Assembly: GCA_947503525.1 (NCBI GenBank)
Contig: CANNEA010000003.1
Location: 682,001 to 746,000 of the forward strand
Reading direction: 5' to 3'
DNA: 64,000 bases
From: an uncultured Carboxylicivirga sp.
GTDB taxonomy: Bacteria > Bacteroidota > Bacteroidia > Bacteroidales > Marinilabiliaceae
A program made the translations under genes and the position numbers. The notes under the pieces were generated by a model, which saw only the letters and a list, made by a program, of their open reading frames with translations, was not told the origin of the DNA and searched no databases. Within the stretch, counting starts at the first letter, position 1, and each line of letters opens with the position of its first letter. Of the stretch, positions 1-9,141 are shown in pieces.

Positions 1-618
1 GGTGAAGCTGTTGGTGTGTATTATGGACATAAGGTGGCCGGTATTATCCAAACAGAAGAAGAAGGATTAGCTGCCGGACTTAGCGGAGCAATGGCTCAGC
101 CGGGTGAATTTAAATACGTTGACATCAATGAAGATGGTGTTATCGATGAGAAAGACCGGACTGTAATTGGTGATCCAAATCCGGATTTTATGGCCAGTTT
201 AAATATGCAATTGAGTTATAGGAATTTTGATCTGGCCATGTTTATCAACAGTAGTTTTGGCCAGGATATATTCAACACTAAAGCCTTTAGTGAGCCTAGT
301 AATCAGCCATTACGCTGGACGCAGGATAATCGTACCAATGACTATCCAAGCCTGCGCGAAGGACGAAATGTATATATGTCGGATTGGTATATTCAGGAAG
401 GCAGTTTTATTCGCTTGCAAAACCTTTCATTGGGATACAATATCAAAGATCTGGGCTTATCATGGTTTAAACGAGGTCGTATACATATGAATGCTACCAA
501 TTTAATTACCTGGACTGACTTTGAAGGCTACGACCCTGAATTGGGTAGCGATGGGATTTATTGGGGTGGATATCCTAAACTAAGAAAATGGACACTAGGT
601 CTTGAGTTAACTTTTTAA
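1..618 (+). CDS. SusC/RagA-type TonB-dependent outer-membrane transporter, C-terminal part (5' end outside window)
   Basis: The frame is open from base 1, so this is the 3' end of a longer gene and the GTG at 16 is not its start. The roughly 205 visible residues are typical of the end of a SusC barrel. They include a calcium-loop-like stretch (DINEDGVIDEKDRTVIGDPNP), a segment resembling WYIQEGSFIRLQNLSLGYN, and a C terminus ending in an aromatic residue (LELTF), as expected for an outer-membrane beta-barrel. The protein imports glycan oligosaccharides across the outer membrane together with the SusD partner encoded 40 bp downstream. Given the GH26 and GH130 genes that follow, the cargo is probably beta-manno-oligosaccharide. 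That substrate is inferred from context only. Confidence 0.93.
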   Translation, partial: GEAVGVYYGHKVAGIIQTEEEGLAAGLSGAMAQPGEFKYVDINEDGVIDEKDRTVIGDPNPDFMASLNMQLSYRNFDLAMFINSSFGQDIFNTKAFSEPSNQPLRWTQDNRTNDYPSLREGRNVYMSDWYIQEGSFIRLQNLSLGYNIKDLGLSWFKRGRIHMNATNLITWTDFEGYDPELGSDGIYWGGYPKLRKWTLGLELTF

Positions 619-657
619 GGGAAGCTCAGAGTTGAATAGCACTAAAAAAGATTAAAA

Positions 658-2157
658 ATGAAAACTTTAAATAATATCATATTCGGATTGATCTTTGCCA
701 TTGGATTGTTTTCGTGCCAGGGCTTGGATATAAAACCAAAAGGATTCTATTCCGATGAAAATTTCTTTAAGACCGTGGAAGATGCTGATGCAGCATTGTT
801 ATACGCTTATGATGCGCTTACATTGGTGAGTTATGCACCTATTACCTACTATTTTGGTGAATTATCAACGGATAACTGTACGGTAAAACCGGATGAAGGG
901 GCAGATGCGCAAGCTATTGTTAACTGGGATGTGACTTCACAGAACGAATTACTACTTCAATATTACAGAAGTATATATATAGCTGTCAATCGAGCCAATG
1001 CCGTTATTGAAAATGTTGAAGGGCGAGGATTTAATAAGGTAGATGAAAACAGATTGTTAGGTGAGGCTTATTTTCTGCGTGCATGGAACCATTTTAATGT
1101 AGTAAGAGCTTTTGGTTTAGCACCTATGCAAAGGTCATTAATCGACAAATTGGATGAAACCAATGCGACATTACCAGCAAATATGCAGGAAGTCTATTCT
1201 TTCTTAATTGAAGACTTAACAAAAGCCATCGACTATTTGAATGTAAATCGTTCGGTAGGGCGTGCTGACAAAGTTGCTGCTCAGGCACTATTAGCTAAGA
1301 TTTACCTTTTTGCTGCCACGGCAAAGGAAAGTGGTGTACCTAAGTATGCAGCTTTAACCGAAAGTGTAGAGAATTTATACGCTAAGGCCGCTGAATATTC
1401 GGGATACGTACTTAATGAACAAGGAGAATATTCACATGATGCCAGCCTTCAGAATATTTATAATGTGGAGATGCCCAATGGACCTGAGCATATTTTCATT
1501 CTGTCAATGGATGTTTCAGGAACACAGGAAGGTGATTACTCTAAACTATCGAAATATTTTATTCCCTGGATTGATGGTGCAGCGGTTTATTTGAAAAATG
1601 CTGATGATACTTACACGATTACTCATGACGGCTGGAGCGTATTTCAAACAGAAGGAACACTACTTCAAGCTTTTGAGTCTGGCGACAAGCGTAGAACTGA
1701 TTTGTTAGTATCTGAGATCTTTGACGAAACAGGTGCTTCAATAGGAACGGTAGGAAATGGAGTAATTGCTTATGAGTTCACTCGCAAGTATGTTGATCCA
1801 AACTACGAAGGGGATAAAACAAGTACGCGTCCTTATTTCATTCGTTATTCAGATGTGCAATTAATGTTTGCGGAAGCAAGCGCTAACGCCGATGGTTTAG
1901 CTCAATACAATCAAATCCGTCGTCGCGCAGGAGTAAGCGAACTGACAAGTATTGGAGGCTTATCAACTGAAGAATTCCGAACATTGGTCATTGAAGAGCG
2001 TCAGCGTGAACTGGCATTTGAAGGTGATCGTTTATGGGATTTGCGACGTAAAAATATAGTGCAGGAAAAAGTAATACAGGCAGCTGGTCTTTCACCGGAA
2101 GATGTTTCTTTTTATCCAATCCCTCAGCGCGAAATTGATTTGAACCCTAACATTTAA
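658..2157 (+). CDS. SusD/RagB-family glycan-binding lipoprotein
   Basis: A 499-residue protein that starts with a lipoprotein signal peptide, with the lipobox cysteine in GLFSC near residue 20. SusD hallmarks follow: an alpha-helical TPR-like N-terminal half (FLRAWNHFNVVRAFG, then AAQALLAKIYLFAATA) and the C-terminal signature LVIEERQRELAFEGDRLWDLRR. Length is normal for the family. It sits on the outer surface as a lid on the SusC channel and captures oligosaccharides. It is 40 bp behind susC and 11 bp ahead of the next lipoprotein gene, so all three are probably co-transcribed. Confidence 0.95.
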   Translation: MKTLNNIIFGLIFAIGLFSCQGLDIKPKGFYSDENFFKTVEDADAALLYAYDALTLVSYAPITYYFGELSTDNCTVKPDEGADAQAIVNWDVTSQNELLLQYYRSIYIAVNRANAVIENVEGRGFNKVDENRLLGEAYFLRAWNHFNVVRAFGLAPMQRSLIDKLDETNATLPANMQEVYSFLIEDLTKAIDYLNVNRSVGRADKVAAQALLAKIYLFAATAKESGVPKYAALTESVENLYAKAAEYSGYVLNEQGEYSHDASLQNIYNVEMPNGPEHIFILSMDVSGTQEGDYSKLSKYFIPWIDGAAVYLKNADDTYTITHDGWSVFQTEGTLLQAFESGDKRRTDLLVSEIFDETGASIGTVGNGVIAYEFTRKYVDPNYEGDKTSTRPYFIRYSDVQLMFAEASANADGLAQYNQIRRRAGVSELTSIGGLSTEEFRTLVIEERQRELAFEGDRLWDLRRKNIVQEKVIQAAGLSPEDVSFYPIPQREIDLNPNI

Positions 2158-2168
2158 TAAGTAAGAAA

Positions 2169-3878
2169 ATGACTAAGATATTTAAGATATACGTATTTGT
2201 ACTTGCGGTGATAATGACTGCCTGTACCGAAGATCCCTTAGAGCATTTGGAGAGCACAGATTGGCAGAAGGAGCGCAACGTGAAATCCATTTTATTGGAT
2301 GGACAGATTGGAACTGCTGTTATTGAACGTGAAATAGATGATGCCCAGATTAAGGTATTCGCCAAGTTTGAAAACATTGAAGATCTTTCAAAAGTTGAGA
2401 TTAAAGATATTGAATTGGCTTACGGAGCAAGTTCAAATAGCTCAGTTGGCTCAGTATTAAACTTTGATAACACCGATACAACAGCAATAATTAATGTTGT
2501 TTCAGGAGCTGGTCAACCCTTAGAGTGGATAGTTAGTTTAAAACCATTTAAGTCAGATCTTGAAGGCACCTGGTACATTGGTGAAATGGCTGCTTATTGC
2601 GATATGTTTACCTGGGAAAGCTGGGGATGGGAAGAATACATACAAATACCTGAATACCTTCCTGAATCAGCCTCTGAACTAGATAATGTGTTTACGTTTG
2701 AAGTAGGAGGGGCAGACGAAAAAGGAAATCCATTTGGAAGATACGTACACGATGCGGGTAATGATGGTATTTATGGTGAATTTACTGATGAAGCCAAAGG
2801 ATGGGATTATAATGAGCGTTATCGAAAAATACCAACAGGCGAAGGAACCTGGAAGCGCGACTTTGAGCGAAATAAAGTTATTATCACAGATCAGAATAAT
2901 AAGACTCATGAATTGGATTTGGAGCTGTTTACTGAAGAAAATGAGGTAGCACTGAATGCAGAATTACCATATACTCCAGAGAATTTTGACTGGAACAATA
3001 CTGATTGGAGCTACGAGAAAGTAGCCAATATGTCGAAAAAGATGTGGTACCGCTTAACTAAAGAGCGTGTGATCCAAACCGGTAATGCTATCACTTCTAT
3101 GAGTGTGAAAGATCAAGTTGGTGATGCTACCATTGATAATGACAATCATGTTGTAAGTCTTGTCATAGAGAATAACGGAGCAGATTTATCTGCCATTGAA
3201 TTACTTGGTTTAGGTCTTTCCTATGCAGCTACGGCAGATAAGAATGTGGGTGAGATGCTTGATTTTTCTAATGATAATAGTACACAACTTACTGTGACAT
3301 CAGAAGCCGGTGAATCACAGGTATGGACAATTAAAGTGCAGATTGATTTAGATCCTGGTGATATTTCAATTGTTGGAACCTGGACGATTACAGACATTAA
3401 TATATACTGCGACCTGTTTTCCTGGGAAAGCTGGGGATGGGACAAGACAGAATTATTGACCAATTATTTATCTAGTTTAAATCCTGAGCTAGACAATACA
3501 ATCACCTTTAATCTTGATGGCGCTAACGGTGAAGGACAACCATTCGGCACCTATGAACACAATGCCGGTACAGATGGTGAATTTGGCACTTTTGTTTCGG
3601 ATGATAGCAGTTGGCCTGAGACGGATTTTAATAGCCGATACAGGAAAGTGCCTACTGGCAATGGAACCTGGGTATTGGATGGAGAAACCATAACAATAAC
3701 TGATGGTGATGGTATTGAGCACCAATTAACTTTAGAAATAAAATCAGAAACTGAAGTGGCTATAACTACCCCGATTGAGTATCTGTCGGAATTATTTGAC
3801 TGGGATGTGCAAAACTACTCTTATGAAGAGGTAGCACATATGTCGAATAAGATGTGGTATAATTTAAATAAACAATAA
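2169..3878 (+). CDS. Internally duplicated surface lipoprotein, candidate SusE/F-position glycan-binding protein
   Basis: A 569-residue lipoprotein (lipobox VIMTAC). The mature protein is two copies of the same roughly 265-residue unit, about residues 38-300 and 307-569. Each unit begins with an Ig-like stretch and continues with a Trp-rich domain. That domain opens with GTW and YCD(M/L)F(T/S)WESWGW, passes through RYRK(I/V)PTG(E/N)GTW, and closes with MS(K/N)KMWY. The Ig-like part resembles DUF5018-type domains seen in Bacteroidota lipoproteins. I do not recognise the Trp-rich domain. Its place directly after susC and susD matches surface glycan-binding proteins, and the conserved aromatic residues suit carbohydrate stacking. 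No catalytic motif is evident. Binding function is inferred from position. Confidence 0.75.
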   Translation: MTKIFKIYVFVLAVIMTACTEDPLEHLESTDWQKERNVKSILLDGQIGTAVIEREIDDAQIKVFAKFENIEDLSKVEIKDIELAYGASSNSSVGSVLNFDNTDTTAIINVVSGAGQPLEWIVSLKPFKSDLEGTWYIGEMAAYCDMFTWESWGWEEYIQIPEYLPESASELDNVFTFEVGGADEKGNPFGRYVHDAGNDGIYGEFTDEAKGWDYNERYRKIPTGEGTWKRDFERNKVIITDQNNKTHELDLELFTEENEVALNAELPYTPENFDWNNTDWSYEKVANMSKKMWYRLTKERVIQTGNAITSMSVKDQVGDATIDNDNHVVSLVIENNGADLSAIELLGLGLSYAATADKNVGEMLDFSNDNSTQLTVTSEAGESQVWTIKVQIDLDPGDISIVGTWTITDINIYCDLFSWESWGWDKTELLTNYLSSLNPELDNTITFNLDGANGEGQPFGTYEHNAGTDGEFGTFVSDDSSWPETDFNSRYRKVPTGNGTWVLDGETITITDGDGIEHQLTLEIKSETEVAITTPIEYLSELFDWDVQNYSYEEVAHMSNKMWYNLNKQ

Positions 3879-3892
3879 AGAAAAAAGACAGA

Positions 3893-3962
3893 AGTATCAA
3901 GATTTTAGACACAAGACTTTTAAAAGTGTGTTGGCTAATAATCATTTGAAAATCTTGATACT
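3893..3962. repeat. 14-bp perfect inverted repeat between lipoprotein and GH genes
   Basis: The arm AGTATCAAGATTTT (3893-3906) is perfectly complementary to AAAATCTTGATACT (3949-3962). The enclosed 42 nt contain a second imperfect dyad around ACTTTTAAAAGT, and CTTGATACT occurs again at 3968-3976. It could be an mRNA-processing or partial-termination structure that lowers expression of the enzymes relative to susC/susD, or a dispersed intergenic repeat. No T-run follows, so it is not a classical terminator. Confidence 0.6.
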
Positions 3963-3988
3963 CTGTACTTGATACTAAATATAAAACA

Positions 3989-5506
3989 ATGAGAACAGGA
4001 CTTTTATTATCTGGAATATTCTCTTTACTTATTACTATTTCGGCTTGCGAGAAGAAAGAAGGCACTCCGGATAGTGTAATTAAAAACCGAGAGATTACAC
4101 TTACGTCGAAAGTGCTTTCAACAGATTTTGTTGGGAATGGGGCACAATGGGGTGGTTACGACATGGTTCCACACTGGCTGGAAACGGAAACATTAAGTGA
4201 TGCGGACTGGGCAACTTTATTCCAACGCATTGATTTTATGCGACCTCCTTTTTTGCGTATTATGACTACCTCTGGTTGGTCCTACGACAATAATGGGGAC
4301 TATGATGAAACGACTAAGACCGTTTCACTTTTTAAGATGTTGGATTATGCTCAAAGCCGCAATATTGAAATTACATACGGAGAATGGGGGCATCATTCAA
4401 TTGATGACATTAGCAATATAGATACAGAATGGATAGCAGCCTCGGTTAAGTTTTTAAATCATCTGGTAAATGAAAAGGGTTATACCTGTATAAAAACAAT
4501 AAATATCATCAATGAACCTAATGGTTATTGGGCTTCTACAGAAGGAAGCTATGATATTTATAAAGATGTTCAGGTGCTCTATCTGGAAGAGATGAAAAAA
4601 TATGAATTATCAACAGTTACTTTAATGGGGCCTGATATCGCCATCTTTGACAGTGCCAGCGAAACGGATTGGATTACCAAAACGGCCAAAGATTTAGGAG
4701 ATGACGTTGGATTGTATGACATTCATGTTTACCCTAAACAATTAATAGTACGAAATGGTGACTATACCGAGATGCTTCAGGCCTATCGTGATGTGACACC
4801 TGAAGATAAGCGAATTGTTTTAGGTGAAATAGGGTTTAAATATACCGAAGTGGATGCTGACCTGAAGGCTCAAAACGAAGAAGCTATTGCTAAAGACCCT
4901 TATGCAGGAGATGATTCAAACATGATGATTTACGAAGCTTTTTATGGCGTTGATATGGCTGATGCAATAATACAATCGATGCGTGCAGGTTTCTCAGGGG
5001 CTCTGGTATGGGATATGGACGATGCCATGTACAACAGTCCTGACAATGGAGATTATTACACCGATAAATTGAAGCGATGGGGATTCTGGAACATCCTTGG
5101 TGAGGAGCATTGTGGTGATGCATCTGATGAAGAGATTCGTCCATTCTTTTACCCGGTATCCTTACTCTGTCGTTATTTCCCTGCAGGAAGTGATATTTAC
5201 CACATTGAATTGCCCGTTAAAAAAGGTGTTCGCGCCATTATGGGGGCTAAAGATGGAAAATATACCATAGCGATTGTTAATTCTCATTATACCACATATC
5301 CGCTTGTACTTAAGTCAGACTTCATGGCAAAAGTTACGATGAACAAATACCACTATAAATCTAATTCCGATGGAACATTTGATGGTAAAGTAGATGAAAA
5401 TGGCTTTGCCACACCAAAGGAAAGTAATGTGAGTTTAGATTTTAATGCAGGTGTCGAAATGACTCTTGAAGGAGAATCTTTTATACTATTTACTAATATG
5501 GATTAA
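3989..5506 (+). CDS. Clan GH-A (GH5-like) glycoside hydrolase lipoprotein, probable mannan-active enzyme
   Basis: A 505-residue lipoprotein (lipobox TISAC). A TIM-barrel catalytic domain covers about residues 40-400. The acid/base candidate is Glu176 in INEPNG and the nucleophile candidate is Glu280 in VLGEIGF. These are the usual beta-strand 4 and 7 positions of retaining clan GH-A enzymes. A small C-terminal beta-domain (YTIAIVNS) resembles those of GH30 or GH39 relatives. I cannot assign the family from sequence alone. The gene at 7613 encodes a paralogue of exactly the same length. It lies between SusCD and GH130, so endo- or exo-beta-mannanase activity on the cell surface or in the periplasm is the best guess. 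Confidence 0.8.
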   Translation: MRTGLLLSGIFSLLITISACEKKEGTPDSVIKNREITLTSKVLSTDFVGNGAQWGGYDMVPHWLETETLSDADWATLFQRIDFMRPPFLRIMTTSGWSYDNNGDYDETTKTVSLFKMLDYAQSRNIEITYGEWGHHSIDDISNIDTEWIAASVKFLNHLVNEKGYTCIKTINIINEPNGYWASTEGSYDIYKDVQVLYLEEMKKYELSTVTLMGPDIAIFDSASETDWITKTAKDLGDDVGLYDIHVYPKQLIVRNGDYTEMLQAYRDVTPEDKRIVLGEIGFKYTEVDADLKAQNEEAIAKDPYAGDDSNMMIYEAFYGVDMADAIIQSMRAGFSGALVWDMDDAMYNSPDNGDYYTDKLKRWGFWNILGEEHCGDASDEEIRPFFYPVSLLCRYFPAGSDIYHIELPVKKGVRAIMGAKDGKYTIAIVNSHYTTYPLVLKSDFMAKVTMNKYHYKSNSDGTFDGKVDENGFATPKESNVSLDFNAGVEMTLEGESFILFTNMD

Positions 5507-5559
5507 GTAAAGTCTTAATCATTTTAGCCAACAGTAAATATTTAAACGATAATCAGAAA

Positions 5560-5602
5560 CGGCAGGTGATAAAGTAGTAAACATTAATTTAATTACCTGT
5601 CG
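5560..5602 (+). other. Intercistronic hairpin upstream of the GH130 gene
   Basis: Eleven consecutive pairs (two of them G-U) join 5560-5570 (CGGCAGGTGAT) to 5592-5602 (ATTACCTGTCG), with a 21-nt loop. The hairpin sits in the 200-bp spacer between the GH-A and GH130 genes, which otherwise holds no gene I can support. No T-run follows. It could be an RNA-stability or processing element. Confidence 0.4.
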
Positions 5603-5706
5603 AATCAGAATGCATAAGCAGATGAAACACGCCATTAAGATTATTCTCGCGCAGGAGAAAAAACGAAGTGGCGGGTTCCATTTGATCATACAAACAAAAA
5701 GAACAG

Positions 5707-6720
5707 ATGAAATTAACAAAACATCCTAAAAATCCAATCCTCAAACCACATGCAACTAATTATTGGGAAAACCTGGTTGTATGTAATCCTGGGGTATGGT
5801 ACGAAGATGGAAAATTTACAATGCTGTATAGAGCTGCCGGAGATGATGAACAGCATTATATTCGCATGGGTACTGCAGTAAGTGAGGATGGTGTCAACTT
5901 TGAACGTGTTTCGGATGAACCTACTTTTGGCCCAAGTATTGATGGTCCTGACCAGGGAGGTGTTGAAGATCCTCGCATAGTTAAATTTGGCGACGAATTC
6001 TATGTTACATATGCCTATCGTCCGCATTTTCCGGGTCAATATTGGAAGTTTGCCCATGATGTAATTCTTCTTCCTGAAACCGGAGTGGATTCACCGGCAG
6101 TGATGAAAGATAATATAGCTAATTCAGGTTTGGCAGTCACCAAAGATTTTAAAAACTGGCGTCGTTTGGGTCGTGTAACAGAAACTAACCTGGATGACAG
6201 AGATGTTATACTTTTTCCTGAAAAGATAAATGGTAAATACGCCATGTTACATCGTCCTAAGCAATGGGTAGGTGAAGAATATGGATGTGACAAGCCGGCG
6301 ATATGGATACGTTTTTCAGATGATTTAATGGTATGGAATGAGCCAAGTACATTATTGCTTTCAGGTATTGATGGTACATGGGAAGAGAAAATTGGAGGAA
6401 GCACACCCCCTTTGAAAACCGATGATGGCTGGCTGGTGATTTACCATGGTGTTGAGAATGGTGGACAAGGTTATTATCGGGTAGGAGTAGCTCTCTTGGA
6501 TTTAGAGGATCCGACAAAGGTGATTGCGCGTGCTGAAGATTGGATAATGGAGCCGGAGCATGATTACGAAATTGAAGGATTTTATAAGGGATGTGTTTTT
6601 CCTACTGGTAATGTAATTGTTGACGATACATTATATGTATATTATGGCGGTGCTGATAAATATGTTGGTTTGGCAACATGTAAAGTAACTGAAATATTAG
6701 ATTTTGTAAAAAAAGGATAA
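5707..6720 (+). CDS. GH130 beta-1,4-manno-oligosaccharide phosphorylase
   Basis: A 337-residue protein without a signal peptide, consistent with a cytoplasmic enzyme. GH130 features are clear: VCNPGVWYEDGKFTMLYRA near the N terminus, GPDQGGVEDPRI with candidate general acid Asp88, and the five-bladed propeller pattern of repeated W/Y-rich strands through YRVGVALLDLEDP. GH130 enzymes phosphorolyse beta-1,4-mannosidic linkages, releasing mannose-1-phosphate. Together with the GH26 mannanase and the symporter in the same locus this gives a route from mannan to cytoplasmic mannose-1-phosphate. Whether it prefers Man-Glc or longer manno-oligosaccharides cannot be told from this read. Confidence 0.92.
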   Translation: MKLTKHPKNPILKPHATNYWENLVVCNPGVWYEDGKFTMLYRAAGDDEQHYIRMGTAVSEDGVNFERVSDEPTFGPSIDGPDQGGVEDPRIVKFGDEFYVTYAYRPHFPGQYWKFAHDVILLPETGVDSPAVMKDNIANSGLAVTKDFKNWRRLGRVTETNLDDRDVILFPEKINGKYAMLHRPKQWVGEEYGCDKPAIWIRFSDDLMVWNEPSTLLLSGIDGTWEEKIGGSTPPLKTDDGWLVIYHGVENGGQGYYRVGVALLDLEDPTKVIARAEDWIMEPEHDYEIEGFYKGCVFPTGNVIVDDTLYVYYGGADKYVGLATCKVTEILDFVKKG

Positions 6721-6730
6721 CACATATACC

Positions 6731-7567
6731 ATGGGAATTCAAAAGATAAGAACATTACTTTTAGGCTTAATATTAGTTAGTAGTCATATGTATTCACAAG
6801 ATCCAAATTTTCACATTTATCTATGTTTCGGACAATCCAATATGGAAGGTTCTGCAAGTATCGAAGAGCAGGATAAAACCGTGGATCCGCGTTTTCAGAT
6901 GATGGCACCTATGGATTGTACTGAATTGAATCGAGTGCAAGGAAATTGGTACACAGCAGTGCCGCCTTTAAGTAGTTGTTGGCATGGCTTATCTCCTGCT
7001 GATTATTTTGGACGTACCATGGTTGCAATTCTTCCGGATAGCATAAGTGTGGGAGTAATGAATGTGGCCATTGGAGGTTGTGATATTAGATTGTTTGATA
7101 AGGATATTTATCAGGAATATACCAACACTTATCCTGAGCCATGGTTTGCCGAAAAAGTTGCTGCTTATGGTGGCAATCCATATCAACGTTTGATTGAACT
7201 GGCTAAAGCAGCACAGAAAAAAGGGGTGATAAAGGGCATTCTGTTGCATCAGGGCGAAACCAATGAACGCAATCGTGAGTGGCCAAAATATGTTGAAAAA
7301 GTATATTCAGTTATGCTTATGGATTTAGGATTAAATGCTGAAGAAGTGCCTCTAATTGCAGGTGAAGTTGTTCATGCGGAGCAAGGGGGAGTTTGTTCAA
7401 GCATGAACGTTATAATTAATAAGTTACCTGATGTAATTCCAACGGCTCATGTGGTTTCTTCCAAAGGATGCAGTGTAAGTGAAGATAACGTGCATTTCGA
7501 TTCTGAAGGTGTTAGAAAATTAGGAAGAAGATATGCGATAGAAATGCTATCACTCTTGAAAAAATAG
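6731..7567 (+). CDS. SASA-type SGNH carbohydrate acetylesterase
   Basis: A 278-residue protein with an N-terminal signal peptide that ends near residue 22 (MYSQ). The nucleophile block FGQSNMEG places the serine at residue 36. The C-terminal DNVH block gives Asp252 and His255 of the triad. The domain matches the SASA family (sialate O-acetylesterase and CE6-like acetylxylan esterases), and the length is normal for a single catalytic domain. It starts 10 bp after the GH130 stop, so it is in the same operon. In a mannan locus it probably removes O-acetyl groups so that the mannanases can act. The exact substrate is inferred. Confidence 0.85.
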   Translation: MGIQKIRTLLLGLILVSSHMYSQDPNFHIYLCFGQSNMEGSASIEEQDKTVDPRFQMMAPMDCTELNRVQGNWYTAVPPLSSCWHGLSPADYFGRTMVAILPDSISVGVMNVAIGGCDIRLFDKDIYQEYTNTYPEPWFAEKVAAYGGNPYQRLIELAKAAQKKGVIKGILLHQGETNERNREWPKYVEKVYSVMLMDLGLNAEEVPLIAGEVVHAEQGGVCSSMNVIINKLPDVIPTAHVVSSKGCSVSEDNVHFDSEGVRKLGRRYAIEMLSLLKK

Positions 7568-7612
7568 TAAGAACTGATCACAGGGCTTGAAAAATTATAA
7601 AGGAAAAATCAA

Positions 7613-9130
7613 ATGAAACATACAGTTTTAATAATTATAATGGCGTTGTTATTCACATCTTGCCAAAAGCACAATGGTGTTCAAATTAATATAGATACCA
7701 ATACATTTATTAGTCAGAACTATATCGGCAATGGCGTTCAATGGTCAGCCTACCCTCATGCAGATACTGAAAATGCTGAGTGGGGGCAGTTAATGACGGA
7801 TGAGAAATGGGCAATGAATTTTCATCGACTGGATTACATGCAGCCAAAATTATTCAGACTTTTGGATCAGGCAAATTGGAGATATTTAGTGGGTTTTGAA
7901 AAAGATGGAACACCTATTCTTGATTTCAATACACCAGAGGTAAAAGCACTTGAGCGCATCCTTGATTATGCTCAGGAAAATAACATTACCGTCCTGTTTG
8001 GAGAGTGGGGAACACCTTATCAGGTGCACGATACAGACCATGGGCACTCTGATCAATTCTCAGGTGCCAATGATCCTAAGTATATCAATATCATAGTTGA
8101 ATACCTTGATTATCTAATAAATACGAAAGGTTATACTTGTATCAAATATTACAACCTTATTAATGAGCCAAACGGTGATTGGGCCAGTACATATGGCGAT
8201 TTTGTTGAATGGAAAGAAGGAGTAGAATTGCTGGCAGCAGCCCTAAAAGAAAGAGGATTAGATAATAACATTTCAGTAGCAGGTCCAGACGCGGTAACAC
8301 GCTATGATAATCCACGATCGACCTATACCGGAATTGGATGGGTAGAAGAAACAGCCAAGCAGTTGGACGATTTAGTTGGTATTTATGAAATCCATGATTA
8401 TACCGAGCATAATTTCGTGAAAACGGGCGAATTTACAAGCTTCCATAAAAAGGCCGTTGATATTGCTAATAAAGCCAACAAACAGATTATTTTCGGAGAA
8501 CTTGGTTTTAGTCGTAACGGAGAAGCCAATCAAAAAGAAGCACAAGCTGATCCATTCGCATGTGAAGACAGTCAAATGGAAGTATTTGATTATAGTTATG
8601 GTGTAATTATGGCGGATGCACTTATCCAAAGTATGAATGCCGGATTTGCCGGTTCAGCAGCCTGGGCATTGGACGATGCCATGCATACTTGTGGTGATTT
8701 GGGGAATAAAAATGAGCTGAAGCGTTGGGGAATGTGGAATAGCCTGGGAACAGAGCTATGTGGTAATCCTGATGATGAAAATATGCGTCCATGGTATTAC
8801 TCTTGGTCATTGTTATGTAGGTATTTCCCAACAGGAAGTAGTATTGTAAAAACAGAAACTACCGGTATTGATGGCCTGCGTTTAACAGCGGGAGTTTATA
8901 ATGATGATATAAGTATTGCAATCGTTAATAATTCTGATGTTGACCAAGTCTTAAATCTGTCAATACCAGAAGCACTTACACTGAAGAAATTTGTTTACTT
9001 CGATGGCGAAAGAGTCATTGATGGTGAAGGATTTCCTATGGCTGTTGAAGAGGGCATAAAAGTGGATAAAGACTTAAAGGTAAGTGTTGCTGCAGATAGT
9101 TTTGTTTTGTTAACGTCTCTTGACTTTTAA
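7613..9130 (+). CDS. Second clan GH-A (GH5-like) glycoside hydrolase lipoprotein, paralogue of the gene at 3989
   Basis: A 505-residue lipoprotein (lipobox cysteine in LLFTSC). It can be aligned by eye along its whole length with the gene at 3989: GNGVQW near residue 42, LDYAQENNITVLFGEWG, INEPNGDWAS with acid/base candidate Glu185, IIFGELGF with nucleophile candidate Glu296, and NAGFAGSAAWALDDAMH matching AGFSGALVWDMDDAMY. A short C-terminal beta-domain follows. It lies 46 bp after the esterase and 12 bp before the symporter gene. The paralogues have clearly diverged, so they may cut different linkages or chain lengths of the same mannan. Family number not assigned. Confidence 0.8.
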   Translation: MKHTVLIIIMALLFTSCQKHNGVQINIDTNTFISQNYIGNGVQWSAYPHADTENAEWGQLMTDEKWAMNFHRLDYMQPKLFRLLDQANWRYLVGFEKDGTPILDFNTPEVKALERILDYAQENNITVLFGEWGTPYQVHDTDHGHSDQFSGANDPKYINIIVEYLDYLINTKGYTCIKYYNLINEPNGDWASTYGDFVEWKEGVELLAAALKERGLDNNISVAGPDAVTRYDNPRSTYTGIGWVEETAKQLDDLVGIYEIHDYTEHNFVKTGEFTSFHKKAVDIANKANKQIIFGELGFSRNGEANQKEAQADPFACEDSQMEVFDYSYGVIMADALIQSMNAGFAGSAAWALDDAMHTCGDLGNKNELKRWGMWNSLGTELCGNPDDENMRPWYYSWSLLCRYFPTGSSIVKTETTGIDGLRLTAGVYNDDISIAIVNNSDVDQVLNLSIPEALTLKKFVYFDGERVIDGEGFPMAVEEGIKVDKDLKVSVAADSFVLLTSLDF

Positions 9131-9141
9131 TTCTGACAAAT

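Noticed and set aside
5519-5719. Minus-strand frame in the gap before GH130
   Set aside because: It runs into the GH130 start and overlaps the hairpin; there is no protein-like composition.
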